Counted from the stretch's first letter, positions 1 through 13,513 are shown. The stretch: DNA of 64,000 bases from Dromaius novaehollandiae (GCF_036370855.1 NC_088102.1:42259835-42323834), one strand, 5' to 3'. A program made the numbers and translations. Notes: a model not told the origin generated them from the sequence alone.

Positions 1-1974
1 CTTCGTGAATGCATTATCTGCAGAAGTTCTCCTGTGTTCTGTGATGAGGCGTTCTAGAAAACGATGCCTGGACGTCTGTGATTTGAGACCCGCTCTGTAG
101 CTGGGGCTGCACTCCTTGCTCTCAAATCTCTCTCTCCTGAGCTCTACGCCTGTGCGCACTGAAAGAAATTTTTAAAACTGGCCTGCTCCAGGTTGTCGGC
201 ATGACTGTCCTGTCTGCATTAGGCACTATTTTACTGTGCTGTGTTGTGTGAGTTTTTTATTCATGGTGGACACTGTATTTACCTCCAGACCACCGATGAA
301 GTATGTACGTTTCCAAATGCGCACGGTGTGAGCTCATGCATCTCCCTTTGAGTGATAGCATTCACCTTAGTATGGTGTAGGATTGGTTTCAGTGGAGCTC
401 TGACAAAGACACTGGGTTTGTTCATGGAATAGGCAGTGCAGAATGAAATGAGACTTTTTGGGAACTTTTTGCAATACTGCTAATGCATTGTTGCCCATTG
501 CTCTTCTCTGGTTTGTAACTGGATCCTCTTTCTTCGGTAGCTTCCTCCAAGGTCATTTAGCCTTTTTTAGATGGTTAATCTGGTCTCGTCAAGAGACTGA
601 CATGTCAAAAGGGAGAGGTACACAAGAAGTTCCCAAGGAAACAACTTCTCAGAAATCATGATACTTTCAAGATTTAATTGCCCTTTTTAATTTAATTAAT
701 GGAGCTACTGGTTTCATATGCAGGATTTTACTTCTGGTGTTCTTCAAAATTGTCTTGTTTTTCCTGTGACCAAGTATAGGGTTGTGTGTAGTTGTGATGG
801 GGAGTGGGAGGGAGGGGAGGAAAGAAAAAAAACAAAAAAAAAAAGTGTTGTGCAGTCTTCAAGCCATTCCTTTGTAGTGCCTGACCATGTGGGTTGTCAG
901 TATGTTGCTATACCTCAGTGCTTCTCCTTGGCAAATCAGTAAGATTGTGTGTTTTTTCTACTTGACCATAAATCTAGAATAATTTATAGAAGTCCTGGAT
1001 AAACCAGGGATAAGCCAGGGCATTTTAATTCACCTGTTTGTGCTTCTGAACTTCTTCTGTATGTTCACAGGTAATTGCAATTTTTATTCTTGCCTCTTTG
1101 TCTTTAGTTGCATAATGCATCTTTAATTGCATAATCTGGCACCTACGTGATTTTATAGTACTCTCTCTGCTCTTGTCATATCAACTTTACAATCCAGTTT
1201 GTATTTGCAACCTGCCCTTTTCTTGAATTGTTTAGAGTTATTGTGACTTATGCCTTCTGCAGTTCTTGCTGGTCTTCCTGCAACACTTAGTTTATGTATC
1301 AGTTTTGAATTTTCTGGTAATCTGGTTGCATTCTGATTAACATGGACGTTATCTATGCACGATAGGCTCGTCTTTACCTAAAATGTTGCGCAGAACTGAA
1401 GAAGTACAGCCTCTTTTTCATTACATCATCTCAAATTTGAACTGAAACACTAGAGCTGCCTTATAGCTAGATGGGCCATATATGTAAAATGGACGAATGG
1501 CTTCCCGCAGGCCTCAGATTTCAGCCTTCCTCCTGGTGGTGTAATTGTAGCGCTCTGGGCTGTATCGGAAGAGCTCCCGAGTCCCACATTGGGCAGTTCA
1601 CCCTTAGACCTTCCCCCCTCCCCCCCTTTTTTTAAGGGTCTTGTATTTTGGTACTGTGAATGGTGCTATGAATGACGTCATGTAGCTGGATTAGCCAGCA
1701 GCAGTGATAATATCCTGGCTGGGGCATTACGGAAAGGAGGATGTCTGTCCTGCTCTGCGGTGATGTGCTGTAGCAGGTGTGGGCAGCAGCCGTCACTGCT
1801 TGAGGAAGGAGGACATCTCATGGTCCCCAGAGCAGCACGGTGGAAAGCCATAGCCCATGATTACTTTTTAAAAAAATATTTCTCTTCCTCTTTCCTATGC
1901 TATAGGGTAGATTGTTTTAGATATATCCTAGTCCTTTGTTAACAGTTAAGCTTTTTTTCCTCATTGTTCTGCAG
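1..1974. other. Upstream spacer or first intron of the decayed PLA2G4 copy; no gene recognised
   Basis: No coding exon could be supported here. In the intact downstream copy the exon homologous to 1975-2047 lies more than 5 kb from its start codon, so the promoter and first exon of the decayed copy probably lie left of the window. Only short A-, C- and T-rich tracts stand out, for example the C/T run near 1614-1634. The small open frames here have no recognisable motif and are not called. Confidence 0.5.
1673..1680. promoter_or_regulatory. Perfect CRE palindrome TGACGTCA
   Basis: The exact 8-bp cAMP response element occurs about 300 bp before the first recognisable exon of the decayed copy. 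An 8-mer match can occur by chance in a 64-kb window, and no TATA box or CpG-rich context is visible beside it. Its function is therefore uncertain. Confidence 0.25.
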
Positions 1975-2047
1975 ACAGAAGTGCCTCACTTATGCTGTCT
2001 CACTGTAAAAGTTATAAGGATGAGAAATGTCTATAAAGCAGACCTGT
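1975..2047 (+). pseudogene. Decayed copy, C2 exon (first beta strand)
   Basis: The block is 73 nt, the same length as intact exon 3, and lies between a ttctgcag acceptor and a gtaagt donor. It is open and reads T-E-V-P-H-L-C-C-L-T-V-K-V-I-R-M-R-N-V, followed by Y-K-A-D-L, the start of the C2 domain with the first Ca2+-loop Asp. Confidence 0.85.
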
Positions 2048-5000
2048 GTAAGTATCCCTGGTATTCTCGGCACAATTCATTCCCTTCTCACTCCAAAACG
2101 GCTGGCATGTTCATTGGTTATTAAAAAGACCACTGTCATCTGAACCCAGTGCTGTTATGTAACTGCTGCTTGGTTTACAGTAGTGTCTCAGGTTTTTAGG
2201 CTGCAGAAGTTGCATGTTTTTTATCATTTAGGCTCAATTATTCTGTTTTAGAAAACAATTTAAAATAGAAATTGCCAAATTCTATATTGGGAAATAAGTC
2301 ATGCTTCCCTTCACTGGCTGTTTCATATTTCCCATTCCCTAATTCTTCAATGCTTTTTTATCCAGAGCCTGTGCATTTTCCTTCTGAAAACAGCATATTT
2401 GTGAAAGATATTAGGAAAAAATCACTAGTGGTGTTTGATACTGCTATGTTTGTCTCTGCTGCTATTTGGCTGTGGATGACTGGTCCATTACAATTACAGT
2501 CAGGCCCAAAAATCTCCCAAAACTAAATATTTCATTTTTTTGAAAAGTGACGTTTCAGAGAGTGAAATCATATATGAATTTTATTGGAATTTAGCAAATA
2601 GTTAAAAATAGAGGTAAAAGATCAGAATAGTCACAATGGTTCAATTCAACACTGTTGAAACTGACTATTTTGACTTTTGTTAAAAATTAGTATTTTGGGG
2701 TTAAAATTAACTTTTGTTTGAAATTGACTTAAATTTAAGAAGAAAAGTTAAATAGCTCTAAATCCAGAATGTTCTCCTTTGGATCTAATGAAATATTTAG
2801 TAAAACTTGGAGATTCTTTTTTTCACCAGTTGGGTAAAATAAATAATAAAAAACTGTTGCTGTGATAGTTACACATCTTTTTGTTAATACAATGAGTCAA
2901 ACTAATTGCTATGTCTTCCAGCAAGTATTGGACTTGGGGCATTTCTCTGCACTCCAAAGGCTGCTTGTAGTGATTGTGAATAAGCTGTCATCTTTCAGGA
3001 GGATCTGTAAGAAATGCTCACCATTTTTTGCAAACCACAAGCGTACGAAACTTTTTCACTGACTTTTTTCAAGATGAAAACTCTTCCTTTCCCCCATTGG
3101 CCCTGTCCCCTAAACAAGGTATCCCATGGTAATGTAGGGCATACAGTTCCCACTGGAGAAGAAACTTCAGTGCAGGCCAGTAAATGAGCCTCAAAGCTCA
3201 GCTCTGAAGTTTGAGGTCAACAGGGATCTGGTCAAAAGAAGGACAGATAGAGCTGGCCAACAGCTGTTGCAGCAGAGGGTTACAAACCTCCTGTCATCTG
3301 CCACGTTATCTCTTGAGAGTGGGGTTAAAAGATAAAAGATGTTTTCACCTCTATCAGGCTGATCTGATTAAAGTTAAAAAGGCAGGTTTGAGTTCATTAG
3401 CAGTCCGGAGTGGGTAAGTCAAATGCTCCTGAGTTTGACCTGCTCCACCCTCCTTGGGCTCAGCTAACCTCCGTGAAGTACGGACCAGTCTTCAGAAGCA
3501 GGTACCTGTGATTTTCTTTTTTGTGTATGCTGAGAGAGGTAAGAAGAAATGAGAAGACTTTCCACAGCAGACACTTTACGTGAGCGTAAGGCTTGATGAG
3601 GAATAGGATGGTTAAGGGAAGATACGGGTGATATCAAAGAGGGCATGAGAGAATTGCAACCTCCTGGTACAAGTATGATTGGCTGGAACAGGGGGTGACT
3701 TCTGTGCCTTAGAAGGTCTCTGGCTGACGGTGATGTTGTTACGACTGTGTATAGCGACTGGCTGGTTTTCTTTCAAAACAGTAGGTGAAATCCTGACCCC
3801 ACTAATGTTGTTTGACAATTGATGTCAAAGGGGCCAGAATTTTGCCAGTAGCTTAAATCTGAGAGTTTCCTTGGCTATCTGAAAGTCTGTAAAGGAGGCA
3901 AGCGCGGTTTCCTACCAACAGAAGGTTGTTTCCTTTCTCAGACTGGTGCTCCTGTGTGTGTAATCGCTATTAGTCCATGAGCTGTTAGAAGATGATATTC
4001 TCCAGAAGTTGAACAAATGCCTCCAAAACACGTGCTATCTTACATACAAGCAAGCAAATCTATAAAATAAGGGTAAACAAAAGGAATAAATGCACATTAA
4101 AATTTGCCTTAACATTTCTTTAGTGTTTGGTGGCAAACGACAACAACTGTGACAATGTTGCATAAGACGGTCTATGGATTTTTTCAAAAAAGTGCAGGTT
4201 ATCCTTTGATTATAAAAATCAGTCATCTTTTAATTATAAAAAGCTGAGTAAATGCTTTAGACAAAACGAATGATGTGAAGAAACTCAACAGCACAACTCT
4301 TTCCTACCAGTAAGTGAACCTGTGAGCCTCGCTAAGGATTCTCTGTTGCCCTGTCACCTTCTAAGCAAGATGAATTGCATCAGAGCCCTTACAAATTATT
4401 TAAAGGATTAGTAATATCATCTTATATGCAAACTTGAAGGTGTTATTGCTGTTTATTGCCATGCTTTACTTGCTTTATAGATGAACAGTTGAAGCCATTT
4501 GTGAATTGTAAACGCAAACACAACTTCATGTTGATAAAAACTTTTTTAATACCAACCATTCTATCAGTAAAAGGACATATTTTCAAAAACCCAACAGGCT
4601 ATAAGAAATCAAACCTTACATCTGCTACTGACTTCTAGCTGAATAATAGTCATCCCATGCGTTGAATGAGTATGAGTTTAGAAGGAGTATGGCTCATTTG
4701 GAGGAGAGCAGAGTGCTTTTTTCCTGCACCAGAGCAGTGGTAAGAAACTTTTAAAATCTCTGTAATGTTAGCAGAAATAGGTTAGAGGTAGAGCACGAAT
4801 GATACAAGATCTGGGCACAATAGTTGGCTTCCTACAGCTTAACAGTACTGTGTGTTCGTGCCGTACTGTGGGTAATCTCAGCCCAGAGCAAATGCAAGAG
4901 AAATCATGGTAATTTAAACTTTGGTAAAAGAGGCCTAAGTTGCTGTGTTTTACCTTCCCTTCATCTAAGAGTTTGACCTCTACTGTTACTTTCTGCTAAT

Positions 5001-5105
5001 ATGCTGAAATTTTTCAAGGTAGCAGTTTTGGTGAACAGAATGTGTAATCTCCACTTTATCAGGTGCATATTACCATCATGCCTGTTACTCATGCATAGAT
5101 GGCTG

Positions 5106-5125
5106 CCCCCCCCCCCCCTTTTTTT
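5106..5125. repeat. C13-T7 homopolymer junction
   Basis: A pure C run (5106-5118) abuts a T run (5119-5125) in an intron of the decayed copy. It is low-complexity sequence with no inferred function, and its length should be treated as uncertain. Confidence 0.9.
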
Positions 5126-5368
5126 AAGCTCTTACTCACCAACAAATCTTCTGATGATTTACTCTTCTAGATCAGTACCTGGCTTTGTAGTCTGAACCAC
5201 AGGTGGGTACTTAACCTGAACTAAGGCCTGCTGAAGTCATCTGGCAGACTGTTGGCTGCCTGCATTGAATGACATGTGGGCTGCACATGAACTAATTCAT
5301 AGCCCCTTCCTTTGGGCTCCCTAATGCCATATGATGCCATTTACATCCTTTTCTGCCTCTCTTCTCAG

Positions 5369-5500
5369 AATATCCTGGAACTGACAGTCTGTGATGAAGA
5401 TACTTTCACACCAAATGACCAGCTTTTGATTGTTTGCTTTGATGTAGCTAAAATCCAGCCTGGAGAAAAAGTTCACCTGAATTTTGCATTGAATCCAGAG
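5369..5500 (+). pseudogene. Decayed copy, C2 exon with third Ca2+ loop
   Basis: The block is 132 nt, identical in length and phase to intact exon 5, with a ttctcag acceptor and a gtaaga donor. The frame is open for all 44 codons and keeps the V-C-D-E-D-T Ca2+-binding loop. This is the best preserved exon of the copy. Its preceding partner (homologous to intact exon 4) was not found in 2048-5368. Confidence 0.9.
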
Positions 5501-5810
5501 GTAAGAAATTAAAAGACAAGCAAAATTAGGTAATATGTAAAATAATACTACTGGTCAGAATTTTTTCCAAAGGTATTACCTATATTAAACATTAGTTTCT
5601 CGTACAGTACTCGTACACTAAGACTATATTAGAATAACCTTATTTAAGCTACAAAGTGAAATGGTCAGGGCTTAGGAGAGGCCAGAAATAGTCACCTATC
5701 TGTTGTGATTAGAGCTAGGTGCAAAATGGATTTCATGTTCTGTTTTTTATGAAATTACAAAAATGTTTCTGTTCCACATGAGAAAAACAAAATAACCATT
5801 ATGGAATTTC

Positions 5811-5831
5811 TTTTTTTTTTGGGGGGGGGGG
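5811..5831. repeat. T10-G11 homopolymer junction
   Basis: Ten T are followed directly by eleven G in an intron of the decayed copy. G runs of this length are prone to slippage and sequencing error. Confidence 0.9.
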
Positions 5832-8314
5832 AGAAAGAGTGAGGAAAAAATAAGGAAGTTGATAGTTAGGGCTCTCATCTCTGTAGTTAGGAGAATGATA
5901 GAACAGGGACGGGAACAAACTTTGAGCCATTTCCAGGCACTGCCCTACCCATTAGCTAGTAGCTACTTAGGGGTGCCATCTCTCAGCTTCACCACATATT
6001 CTGTCCTGTGCTTTGAGGTAACTTGTGTAGTAAACATTTATATTTTCTCATGAAAATCCATTTTTTTTTCCTTCTGGTAAAAGACAGTATTTTATTAAAA
6101 AAAAAAAAAAAAAACTCAGCAAGTCGGTTTACGATCTTTTATTATGTGATTACATACTGCTTATTCAGAGGAGCTGAGCCTCACTCATTGCACAGAATGG
6201 ATAGTGCTTGGTGAATGAGAATCTACTCGGTATTTTATTCTTTTCTTGTAGGTCAGTGTGTGACCTGGGAGTTTTATTTGCTGCACATGATTCAAAGAAT
6301 ATTGTGTGTTTGGTTATATTAAAGGGGATAAAGAGCTTTCTATGAAATGTTTTGGAGGGGGGTAAGTTGTTTAAAGGACAGGTAGTGAAATCACAGAGGA
6401 GGTTTGTCTTTTAAAAAAGCAAAATATATGCTCAGATTACTTTCTTCAAAATATAACACCTTCTCTGCTTAAAGGCTGCATACAGTACTGTGACTGCAGA
6501 GCTTTTTCGTAATTCTGCTAGGGGCTTGAATTTACGGTTCTTAGGAACTGCGTATGTTCAGTTTCTTTCTAAACCACTGTGTCAGATAGGCTGTCTGGAA
6601 AATGCTCTTGCCTGTTCTTTATTTCCATTGCTTTGGAAAGAGAGCGTCTGCTAATTACTCTCCTAGAAAGCTAATCACTTCCTTTACTAAGGTTTTCAGT
6701 ATTCCTGCTCCAGCTGACTATGACCTTCCAGAGATGGGCATCATGTGACCGAGCGTGTTTGAAGTATGAATCAAGCCATGAGTTTGCTCTGAGCTAGGTG
6801 TGTGTAAAAGTGATTTAAGCTATGTTGGACAACCTTAATAATAGACAGTGTTACCACCTCTTCCCATAATGATTTGTCTCATCTGCTAAGGTATCTCAAA
6901 AAGAGGGGTGTGGAGGGGGAATGGGTAATGTCAGGTTGCTTCCTATTGTGCCTGTTGTTCACTGTGTGGTCTAACAAGTCTTTCTATTGCTTTGCTCCAG
7001 GTCTTTTGCCCACAAAAATTTGAATGGAACTTTTTAGAAAAATAATTTGTGTGTGTGTGTATACACCAGGGTAAGAATGTGGGAACATAAGATAGCCACC
7101 ATGTGGCAAATGTTATAAGCCAGGGTCTTCTAAACATTTTCTGCTGGTATTTTGATAAAGGTGGAACAGATCAATGAGCCTGGATAGTACAGATTTGTCA
7201 GGATCTGATACTAGATGAAATCTGCCTTGCATCTGTGCAAGGCAACTGCTTCTAAAATCCATCCTCCAGTTCTGTGCAAAGGAGGCACAAACAGTGGCCA
7301 CTGCTCTCTTTCTCATAAAATAGAAGCTTTGGCAAAAACAAACAGGCAGAACAACCAGCTGCTCATTTATATGCCACAGGTCCAGTTCTCAAAGAAGTCA
7401 CCTAAGATTTCGTACTTATTAAAATGAGCTAATAAATGCAAAAATACTCACTTTCAGCTTTAGTATAGTGATGGCTTTTCTTTAGCAGCTACACTGTCAG
7501 ATTTGGCCTGGTTTTCAGTCTCTTCACAAAGTTAAAATATGCTGTACAGCCAGACTGAAAAGATGTTTGGCTGTAAAGGTTAGTTTCTTCTGGATATGAA
7601 TGAAAAAGTTTTCCACATGGAGCTTGTCAGAAAAAGATTTATATCTTCCACTAAATACTGTTTTCCTCCCTGTGGGAGATATCCATGATACGTGATTTTG
7701 TGTGTGGTACTTCTTGAACTGGCTGCGTTCCAGACAGGAACCCAGGACCCAGGAAATGTCTGCAGTAAAGAATTCTGAGAGTTTTTCATTGCCTCTCATG
7801 TGTTATTGATGTGTTACTCCTTTCTTCTCCTCCTGTTCTGTGTTCTTACTCTTTCTCCTTGTTTCATCCTGATTTGGCCTTCCTACACTCTTTCCCTCAC
7901 CCCCTCTTTGCAATTTTAGTCTTCCCATCCTCTCTTCTTCCCTTCTCCCTGGCAATTTTCCTTTCTCAGCTCAATCTCTTCTCCCACCCCTTGTTTCATG
8001 TTTAGTCCCCATACTCTACGAGTTCTTCTGCTTTAACCCAAATATACTTACCACCTGGTTCCCGTTTTTCTCAAGCATGTTCCTCTGTCCACCTGTTTAT
8101 CCCTCCCTTCCTCTGCATTTACTGACTCCTCAGGGTGACAGCTGACTGTAAATGACAGAGCAATGGACAGGCATTACATGAAAGAGTGGCTAAAAAGGCT
8201 GTGTTCATTTTAGATTATGTCATGAAGGAAGTGGGAATAGCAAAATCACAGTTCCATCAAAGGCAAAAAGCTTATCTATTCATTTTCCTTTAAAAAAAAA
8301 AATCTAATTTTCAG

Positions 8315-8355
8315 AATCAGGAAGAGCTGGAAGTGGAATTTCTACTGGAAAACAT
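8315..8355 (+). pseudogene. Decayed copy, 41-nt C2 end exon
   Basis: The block is 41 nt, the same as intact exon 6, and reads N-Q-E-E-L-E-V-E-F-L-L-E-N, with acceptor ttttcag and donor gtgagt. The 43-nt exon that should follow (homologous to intact exon 7) was not recognised. Confidence 0.85.
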
Positions 8356-8620
8356 GTGAGTAAAGCCTAAATGTTCCAGAATTTGTCATCAGAAAAGTTG
8401 CCATTTTAGAGAATGATAATACAGCATTAGGGAAGCAGCTCCATATACCACAGTAGTGCTTCCAGCTTTATGGAAGCTGAGAATCAGCCTCTGATTTACC
8501 TCATGTTCACAGGACATCATGGCCAAGCCTGGTGCATCCACAGGACCTCTAGATCCTCCGTGAGGATCCTGAACTTCCCTGGGAGCCGTGATCAGTGATT
8601 TTGTTGCTTCTGTCTTCCAG

Positions 8621-8680
8621 TCTCGAAGTTTCCCATTTGGAAGTACAGTTGGATGCAATAAAAACAGAGCCTTTTCACAA
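8621..8680 (+). pseudogene. Decayed copy, frameshifted interdomain exon
   Basis: The block aligns with intact exon 8 (64 nt) but is only 60 nt. A TG dinucleotide is missing after the fifth base. The shifted frame then reads V-S-H-L-E-V-Q-L-D, matching V-S-C-L-E-V-R-V-D. The donor context, gtgaggttattg, is the same as in the intact copy. Confidence 0.8.
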
Positions 8681-9230
8681 GTGAGGTTATTGATTTAAAT
8701 GGTTTGTCACTATTTTTTATGCTATGGAAGATACAGTTGAATCTAGAACATACCTGTTCCATTTTATTTTCTTCATATGTGTATCAGTGCTGCTTGGGAT
8801 TTGAGGGATTTCCTGAATTACCTACTTGCTGCTAGTGAAAATCTTCTGTAGGCAGCCTGGTTACGTGGCTTAAAGGAAACTATGCAGATACACTGAGGAA
8901 AACTCTGAAATTTGACTGCACTGTGACAGAGCGTAAATACCTACATTGAGAACAGAGAGTAAAAGAACAGACGTAACTATCAGGATTGAAAGACTACAGT
9001 GGGAACTCAAAGGCTATAAAAGTTTCCAGTGGCATCCACTGGTCTGGCACATGCTCTCTGTCTTGGTCTTTATTCAGACTGCATCTGTGTTTACACCAGG
9101 AAGCAGAAGTCCTGGTCCAATTTTGTGTTGACTGCATTAAGGCTGAAACTTTGCTCAGGGTGTTTTCCATTGTTATTTTTCAGTGTGAGATGCAGTTAAG
9201 ATTTTTCTGTGCTTTGCTTCTTGTTTTTAG

Positions 9231-9396
9231 GGAGAGATTTCACTTTCACAGTGAAAGGATCCTATGAAGGAAGACAAGACGTTTCCTTAGTCCTGGCTCC
9301 AGCTGGAGAAGCAGTGATACAGCCCTGTTCCACTACGTCAAGCACAGTCAACCCAGCCTGGAGATGACGCTGCCAAGAGAGAGCTTTTTCTGTGAC
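9231..9396 (+). pseudogene. Decayed copy, interdomain exon with internal frameshift
   Basis: The block is 166 nt against 158 nt in intact exon 9. It opens with F-T-V-K-G-S-Y-E-G, matching F-I-V-K-G-S-H-E-G. The C-terminal half makes sense only in a different frame (F-H-Y-V-K-H-S-Q-P-S-L-E). The acceptor is tttttag and the donor is gtatgt. Confidence 0.8.
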
Positions 9397-9979
9397 GTAT
9401 GTCTTTGCTTGTGGACAATGATAACAGCTAAAGTAACTTGTGGGAAGCATCATGAATTGGCCTTTGCCTGGTAGATTTGTACCTATGGGCTGTAAACTAT
9501 TTTCTTTTTCTAACAATCTTTTTTTCACTTTAATTCAGCATAGCTCGGATGAAAGGTAAAGGGGTGTAAGTAGTCCCCTGGCTGTGCCTCTGAATTCTCT
9601 GGACTTGTGAGAGAAAGTACAAATAGCCAAAGTGAGTAACCTTTGACAGCCTTTGGAATTATTTAAATGTATCTGTATCTATGTGATACCTGGTTTCTCA
9701 CTAAAAAAGGTACTAGCTGAGTATGCTTAGTTCTGCTGACATTTGAAAATAGAACCAGTATTCAAGGAAAGAGTAGTACATTCAGAATTGCTAATTTCTT
9801 TGAGATATATTTTAAAAGCAAATGTAGTGATTATTGTGTGCAGAAGGCCTGAGAATAGACCAAAGACAGATCACTAGATTATAGATCTGAGTAACTGCTC
9901 AGTAAATACAGTAAAAACTGACCTTTACAAACTTTCAACTCCATTTAAAATTTATAGTGTTTTCACTCTTGATTTTCAG

Positions 9980-10017
9980 GGTGAATCTTATGATGTATGT
10001 GTGAGGGAAGAAAATGG
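9980..10017 (+). pseudogene. Decayed copy, 38-nt exon
   Basis: The block is 38 nt, the same as intact exon 11, and reads G-E-S-Y-D-V-C-V-R-E-E-N between a gattttcag acceptor and a gtaaat donor. The 90-nt exon expected before it (intact exon 10) was not found in 9397-9979. Confidence 0.7.
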
Positions 10018-11164
10018 GTAAATCTGTAATTTTTTTGAATGATTACTTAGGCCAGCTCCTATCTTTTCTTAGTATGCTCTGTAGATGAAGGGAAACTACA
10101 GCTTAAACTAGTTCATTATTTCAAGATGATGGAGTAAAGATTATAACTGATTTAACAAGATCAAAATATGGGGAAGGGTTAATAGATTGATACGTTTCTG
10201 AATTGGTTGTTAGTTCAGCATAGGATAGGTGGCATGCAATCATGGGATATAACCAGTCACAATACTTCCCAATGTTGATGCCTAAGAATTGCTATGGTAA
10301 GTAACCTTTGTCTATAATACATACAGATTTGTGTGTGATGCATTTGTAACACGTTTTTAACATCATTATTCATTTATCAGTCCTCTGCAGGTCATTTTCA
10401 ATGAAACAGTTGGACAGTGAGTAATTCACTGGTGGGCTAACAAGCAGTGATTTTTCTGAAGGGCAACATTACTGCCTACTGATTAGTTAGCTACATTGCA
10501 AGCAGCAGTTACAAGTGGAGGTGGTAAATCAGAGTTTTAACTGACTATTTACTGAGGATTACGGAACAGATGAAGAAACCTCTTGGCTAAACACCTCCCC
10601 CCCCCGCCCCAGAACAGTAGCCCTGGGAAATAAAGGTTTTGAAATTATGATGCACAATAAGTTTGTAATCATGTACAGATATGAAGGCAAACATTTAAGA
10701 GACATTTTCTGACTCAAGTATTTGCAATGCAAGTTACCAGCAGAGAACTGGCTTGTACTGGCGTCTCAGTAATTGCTTAGGCCCACTTTGCTGTTCAGGA
10801 AACACTTGCATAGGAAGATACTGTTAAGAAGTGCCCAGATTTGAGGGCTCAGTATGTTGCAGTTTGAATTTAATTAACATCTCTTGTTTTTCACCAGCTG
10901 AGACTTTGATTCACTGCATTTCCTAATGACTGCATGAAATAGTTCAGGGCACCTTTCTGATATCTCAGCAGGAAGGTAGAAATACAGGATCTGTGACAGG
11001 CACACACAAGTTCTCATTTGCACAGTGAGGTCTTTGCATATATGGAAGCAGCCTTTTTGGAAACTGGTTTATTGTTGCTGCTGAGTTTGCCTGCTGTCTC
11101 AAGCAATAGGTCTAGACATGGCTTACAGATAACATTTATCTTGGGTTCTGGCCCTATGCTCTAG

Positions 11165-11291
11165 ATGTAAGAACTGAGATTTGCGCTTGGTGTTTGATCT
11201 ATGCGCAGAGGAGAAGGATTTCATCTGTAAAAGGAAGAAAGTGGTTGCTGCTGCTCTGAAAGTTCTTCAGCTAGATGGAGACCTGTGGGAG
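11165..11291 (+). pseudogene. Decayed copy, catalytic-domain entry exon with stop
   Basis: The block aligns without gaps to the first half of intact exon 12 and then lacks three codons. It reads D-L-R-L-V-F-D-L-C-A-E-E, then K-R-K-K-V-V-A-A-A-L-K. A TGA at 11175-11177 sits where the intact copy has CTA (Leu). The 3' edge is uncertain by one or two bases because the next GT is at 11293. Confidence 0.85.
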
Positions 11292-13372
11292 GGTGAGGTG
11301 TGTGGGACAGCCTTTGGCACTTGAAATGTTCTGTCCTGCTTTGCATGAAGTGAGTGTGATGTACTTGCATGTCTGCCCATATATCTCTTCTACATCTTTT
11401 CGACTGAAGCATACAGACCAGATTCTCACTTGTCCCCAGACTATATCCAAGAATTTCTGGCACAGAGGGTGGAAGAGGAGCTCTCACAAGGTCTGTTACA
11501 GCTCTCTAATTCTCTGCCAACCTCCGCCCTCACTTTGGTGTGGGTTAAAGCAGCCTGCCTGCAGGACATGAGCATAGTGCGAGCTTGGTATCCATAGGGG
11601 CTGCTGCAGTGCGAAGGAGGTGAAGCACCACTGACTCGCTGTGGCGAAGCGCCCACAGGGTGCCCTTAACGGAAGGGCTGGTCTTGGGGCTTTCTTGGGT
11701 GCTCTCATCACAGGAAGGCTCATGGCAAGGAATCGTTAATGCTCAGAAACCTAGGCAGTTAAGTCAGCTAAGTCGAGTGCTCATGGACTTAAATACTGAG
11801 TAGGATAGGACTTAATTTTTTCATCTCTGACTAAATGAAAAGATCTAAAACTTGTACTGGAATAGAGGAACAGACTCCAAAGTTAGCTGGAAAAGTGTAC
11901 TTAGGAGTAAGGGGAGGAATAAAAAAGACTGACAGTGTGAAGGTCAGAAAGCACAGGCATAAACTGGGAATTGCTACAAGTGAACCTGAGGAACCTCAGA
12001 ATAAGATAAAAGGGTTAGAGTCACATGAATAATACCTCCCCCCTACCCCCCAAATCAACAACAAACCCAAAAGCAAGGAGAGATGGTGAAATGCAGTGAA
12101 GCGGAGATTAAAGGTAATAGTGTGATATATCCCTAACATTGAAGAAATATGTTGTGTTGGTTTTTAAGGACTATGCTAACTATGGGGCAAAGAGAGGATG
12201 GCTAACAGAATTGCCACGTATGTGAGGAAAGTTAAGACTAAATCATATAAAGCAAAAATGTCAGGGAGAGGACAGGCACCCCACCTGCATGTGAAAAGTC
12301 AGGACATTAATGAAACTGATTTTTCCATCTTCAATTTCAGATCAAACAACCATCCTAGCAACATACAGATTACCATTTAAAGGTAATGATTTTTATGTGC
12401 ATTTTTATACATCTAAGAAGTTTCTCTTTAGGGCTGGGTGAATGCCAAAAACTTCTTTTAAGTATCTAACTTCTTAAATATCATAAGCTTCTTTAAAAGC
12501 TTTCTTTTAAATAATTTCTTTTTTTCTTTATCTGACTGGAGGAAAAATGAGTGCTCAAATATTATGAGAGACATTCCTGTGCAAACACGCTGCCCTGCGA
12601 GGGGTAGAGAGACCTGCTGCTTGCAGCCTGGAGACCAGCTGCTGCTGCTCGTTCTTCCTCCTCTCCACCTGCTCTTCGCGGCCTCTTTCAGCTGCTTGGG
12701 TTGTTGCCAAGACAGTGGTAGTCCAAGAAAGCCATGAAGAGCGGGATGAAGGTGGGGGGGCCAAGGGGCAGGGAGAAAAGGAAGGGGTGGGGTGTGGCAA
12801 TAGGCAGCAGCTCCAAGCATCAGCAGTGTTACGTGTCCTGAGCAACAGCACCAGCCATTGACCATTTCTATGGTGTTACCTGGCCAAAATGGAAGTGAAT
12901 CTGGTCATCCGCGTCCAGACAAAACTTGCAGTCCAGTGTGTTCAGCCAAGATTTGGGAAGGTGTTGCTCAGTACATCTGAGTCTTCTGAGATTCACAAGG
13001 CAATGATTATCACAATCTGAGCCTGAACAGTAGCTGGTGTCGCTGCCGACTGGGGAATTAACAATACCACAGCTTGAGTAGGGCCTTAACCAGCAGTGGA
13101 TTTTCAGCCTCAGTTTTTCCTTCTCGCTGCCGAACTGGACCTGAGCCCAGAGCTGAATGGATTTTCTCAGTGCTAGTACAGGAGGTGTATTTAGCTTTTT
13201 GACACGCAATACAGTGAAGGGCACTTACTCTTTTCAAAATGTGATGGTCTGTCACCAGCATGTTGAAGCTGCAATTCTTATTCTTCTAGCTTTTGATTTT
13301 CTGATAACCTGGTTCTTTTACTTGTGTTCAGGTAGCTGCAATAAGTCCTTCTTCTTGATGCCTTATTTGCAG

Positions 13373-13513
13373 ATTAGGTGGAGTTTGCACCATATGAGGT
13401 GGGAGGTGGGTTTCCTGAAATACAAAGCCTCTGTTCGTTCAGAGGATTTTGGTAGTTCTTCATGGGTTGCCTGATGGAGAATATTCCAGCATCTCGGATC
13501 TGCTTCTTGGAAG
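13373..13513 (+). pseudogene. Decayed copy, exon matching intact exon 16, frameshifted
   Basis: The block is 141 nt against 138 nt. It begins V-E-F-A-P-Y-E-V-G, then inserted bases shift the frame before F-L-K-Y-K-A-S-V-R-S-E-D-F-G. A further shift is needed to read the final block. The acceptor is tttgcag and the donor is gtgatt. The upstream catalytic exons 13-15 are missing. Confidence 0.85.

Noticed and set aside
2272-2526. Possible remnant of the missing second C2 exon (around 2445-2520)
   Set aside because: A few words such as TGCTATGT and CTGTGG resemble intact exon 4, but no frame aligns for more than a few codons and the splice sites do not fit.
12198-12380. Possible remnant of intact exon 14 in the decayed copy
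   Set aside because: M-A-N and a K-x-T-K-S word recall the intact exon, but the rest does not align and the boundaries do not match.
12458-12865. 135-codon minus-strand open frame in a GC-rich patch
   Set aside because: Pro/Leu/Lys-rich with overlapping frames on the same strand and no motif. It is treated as chance.
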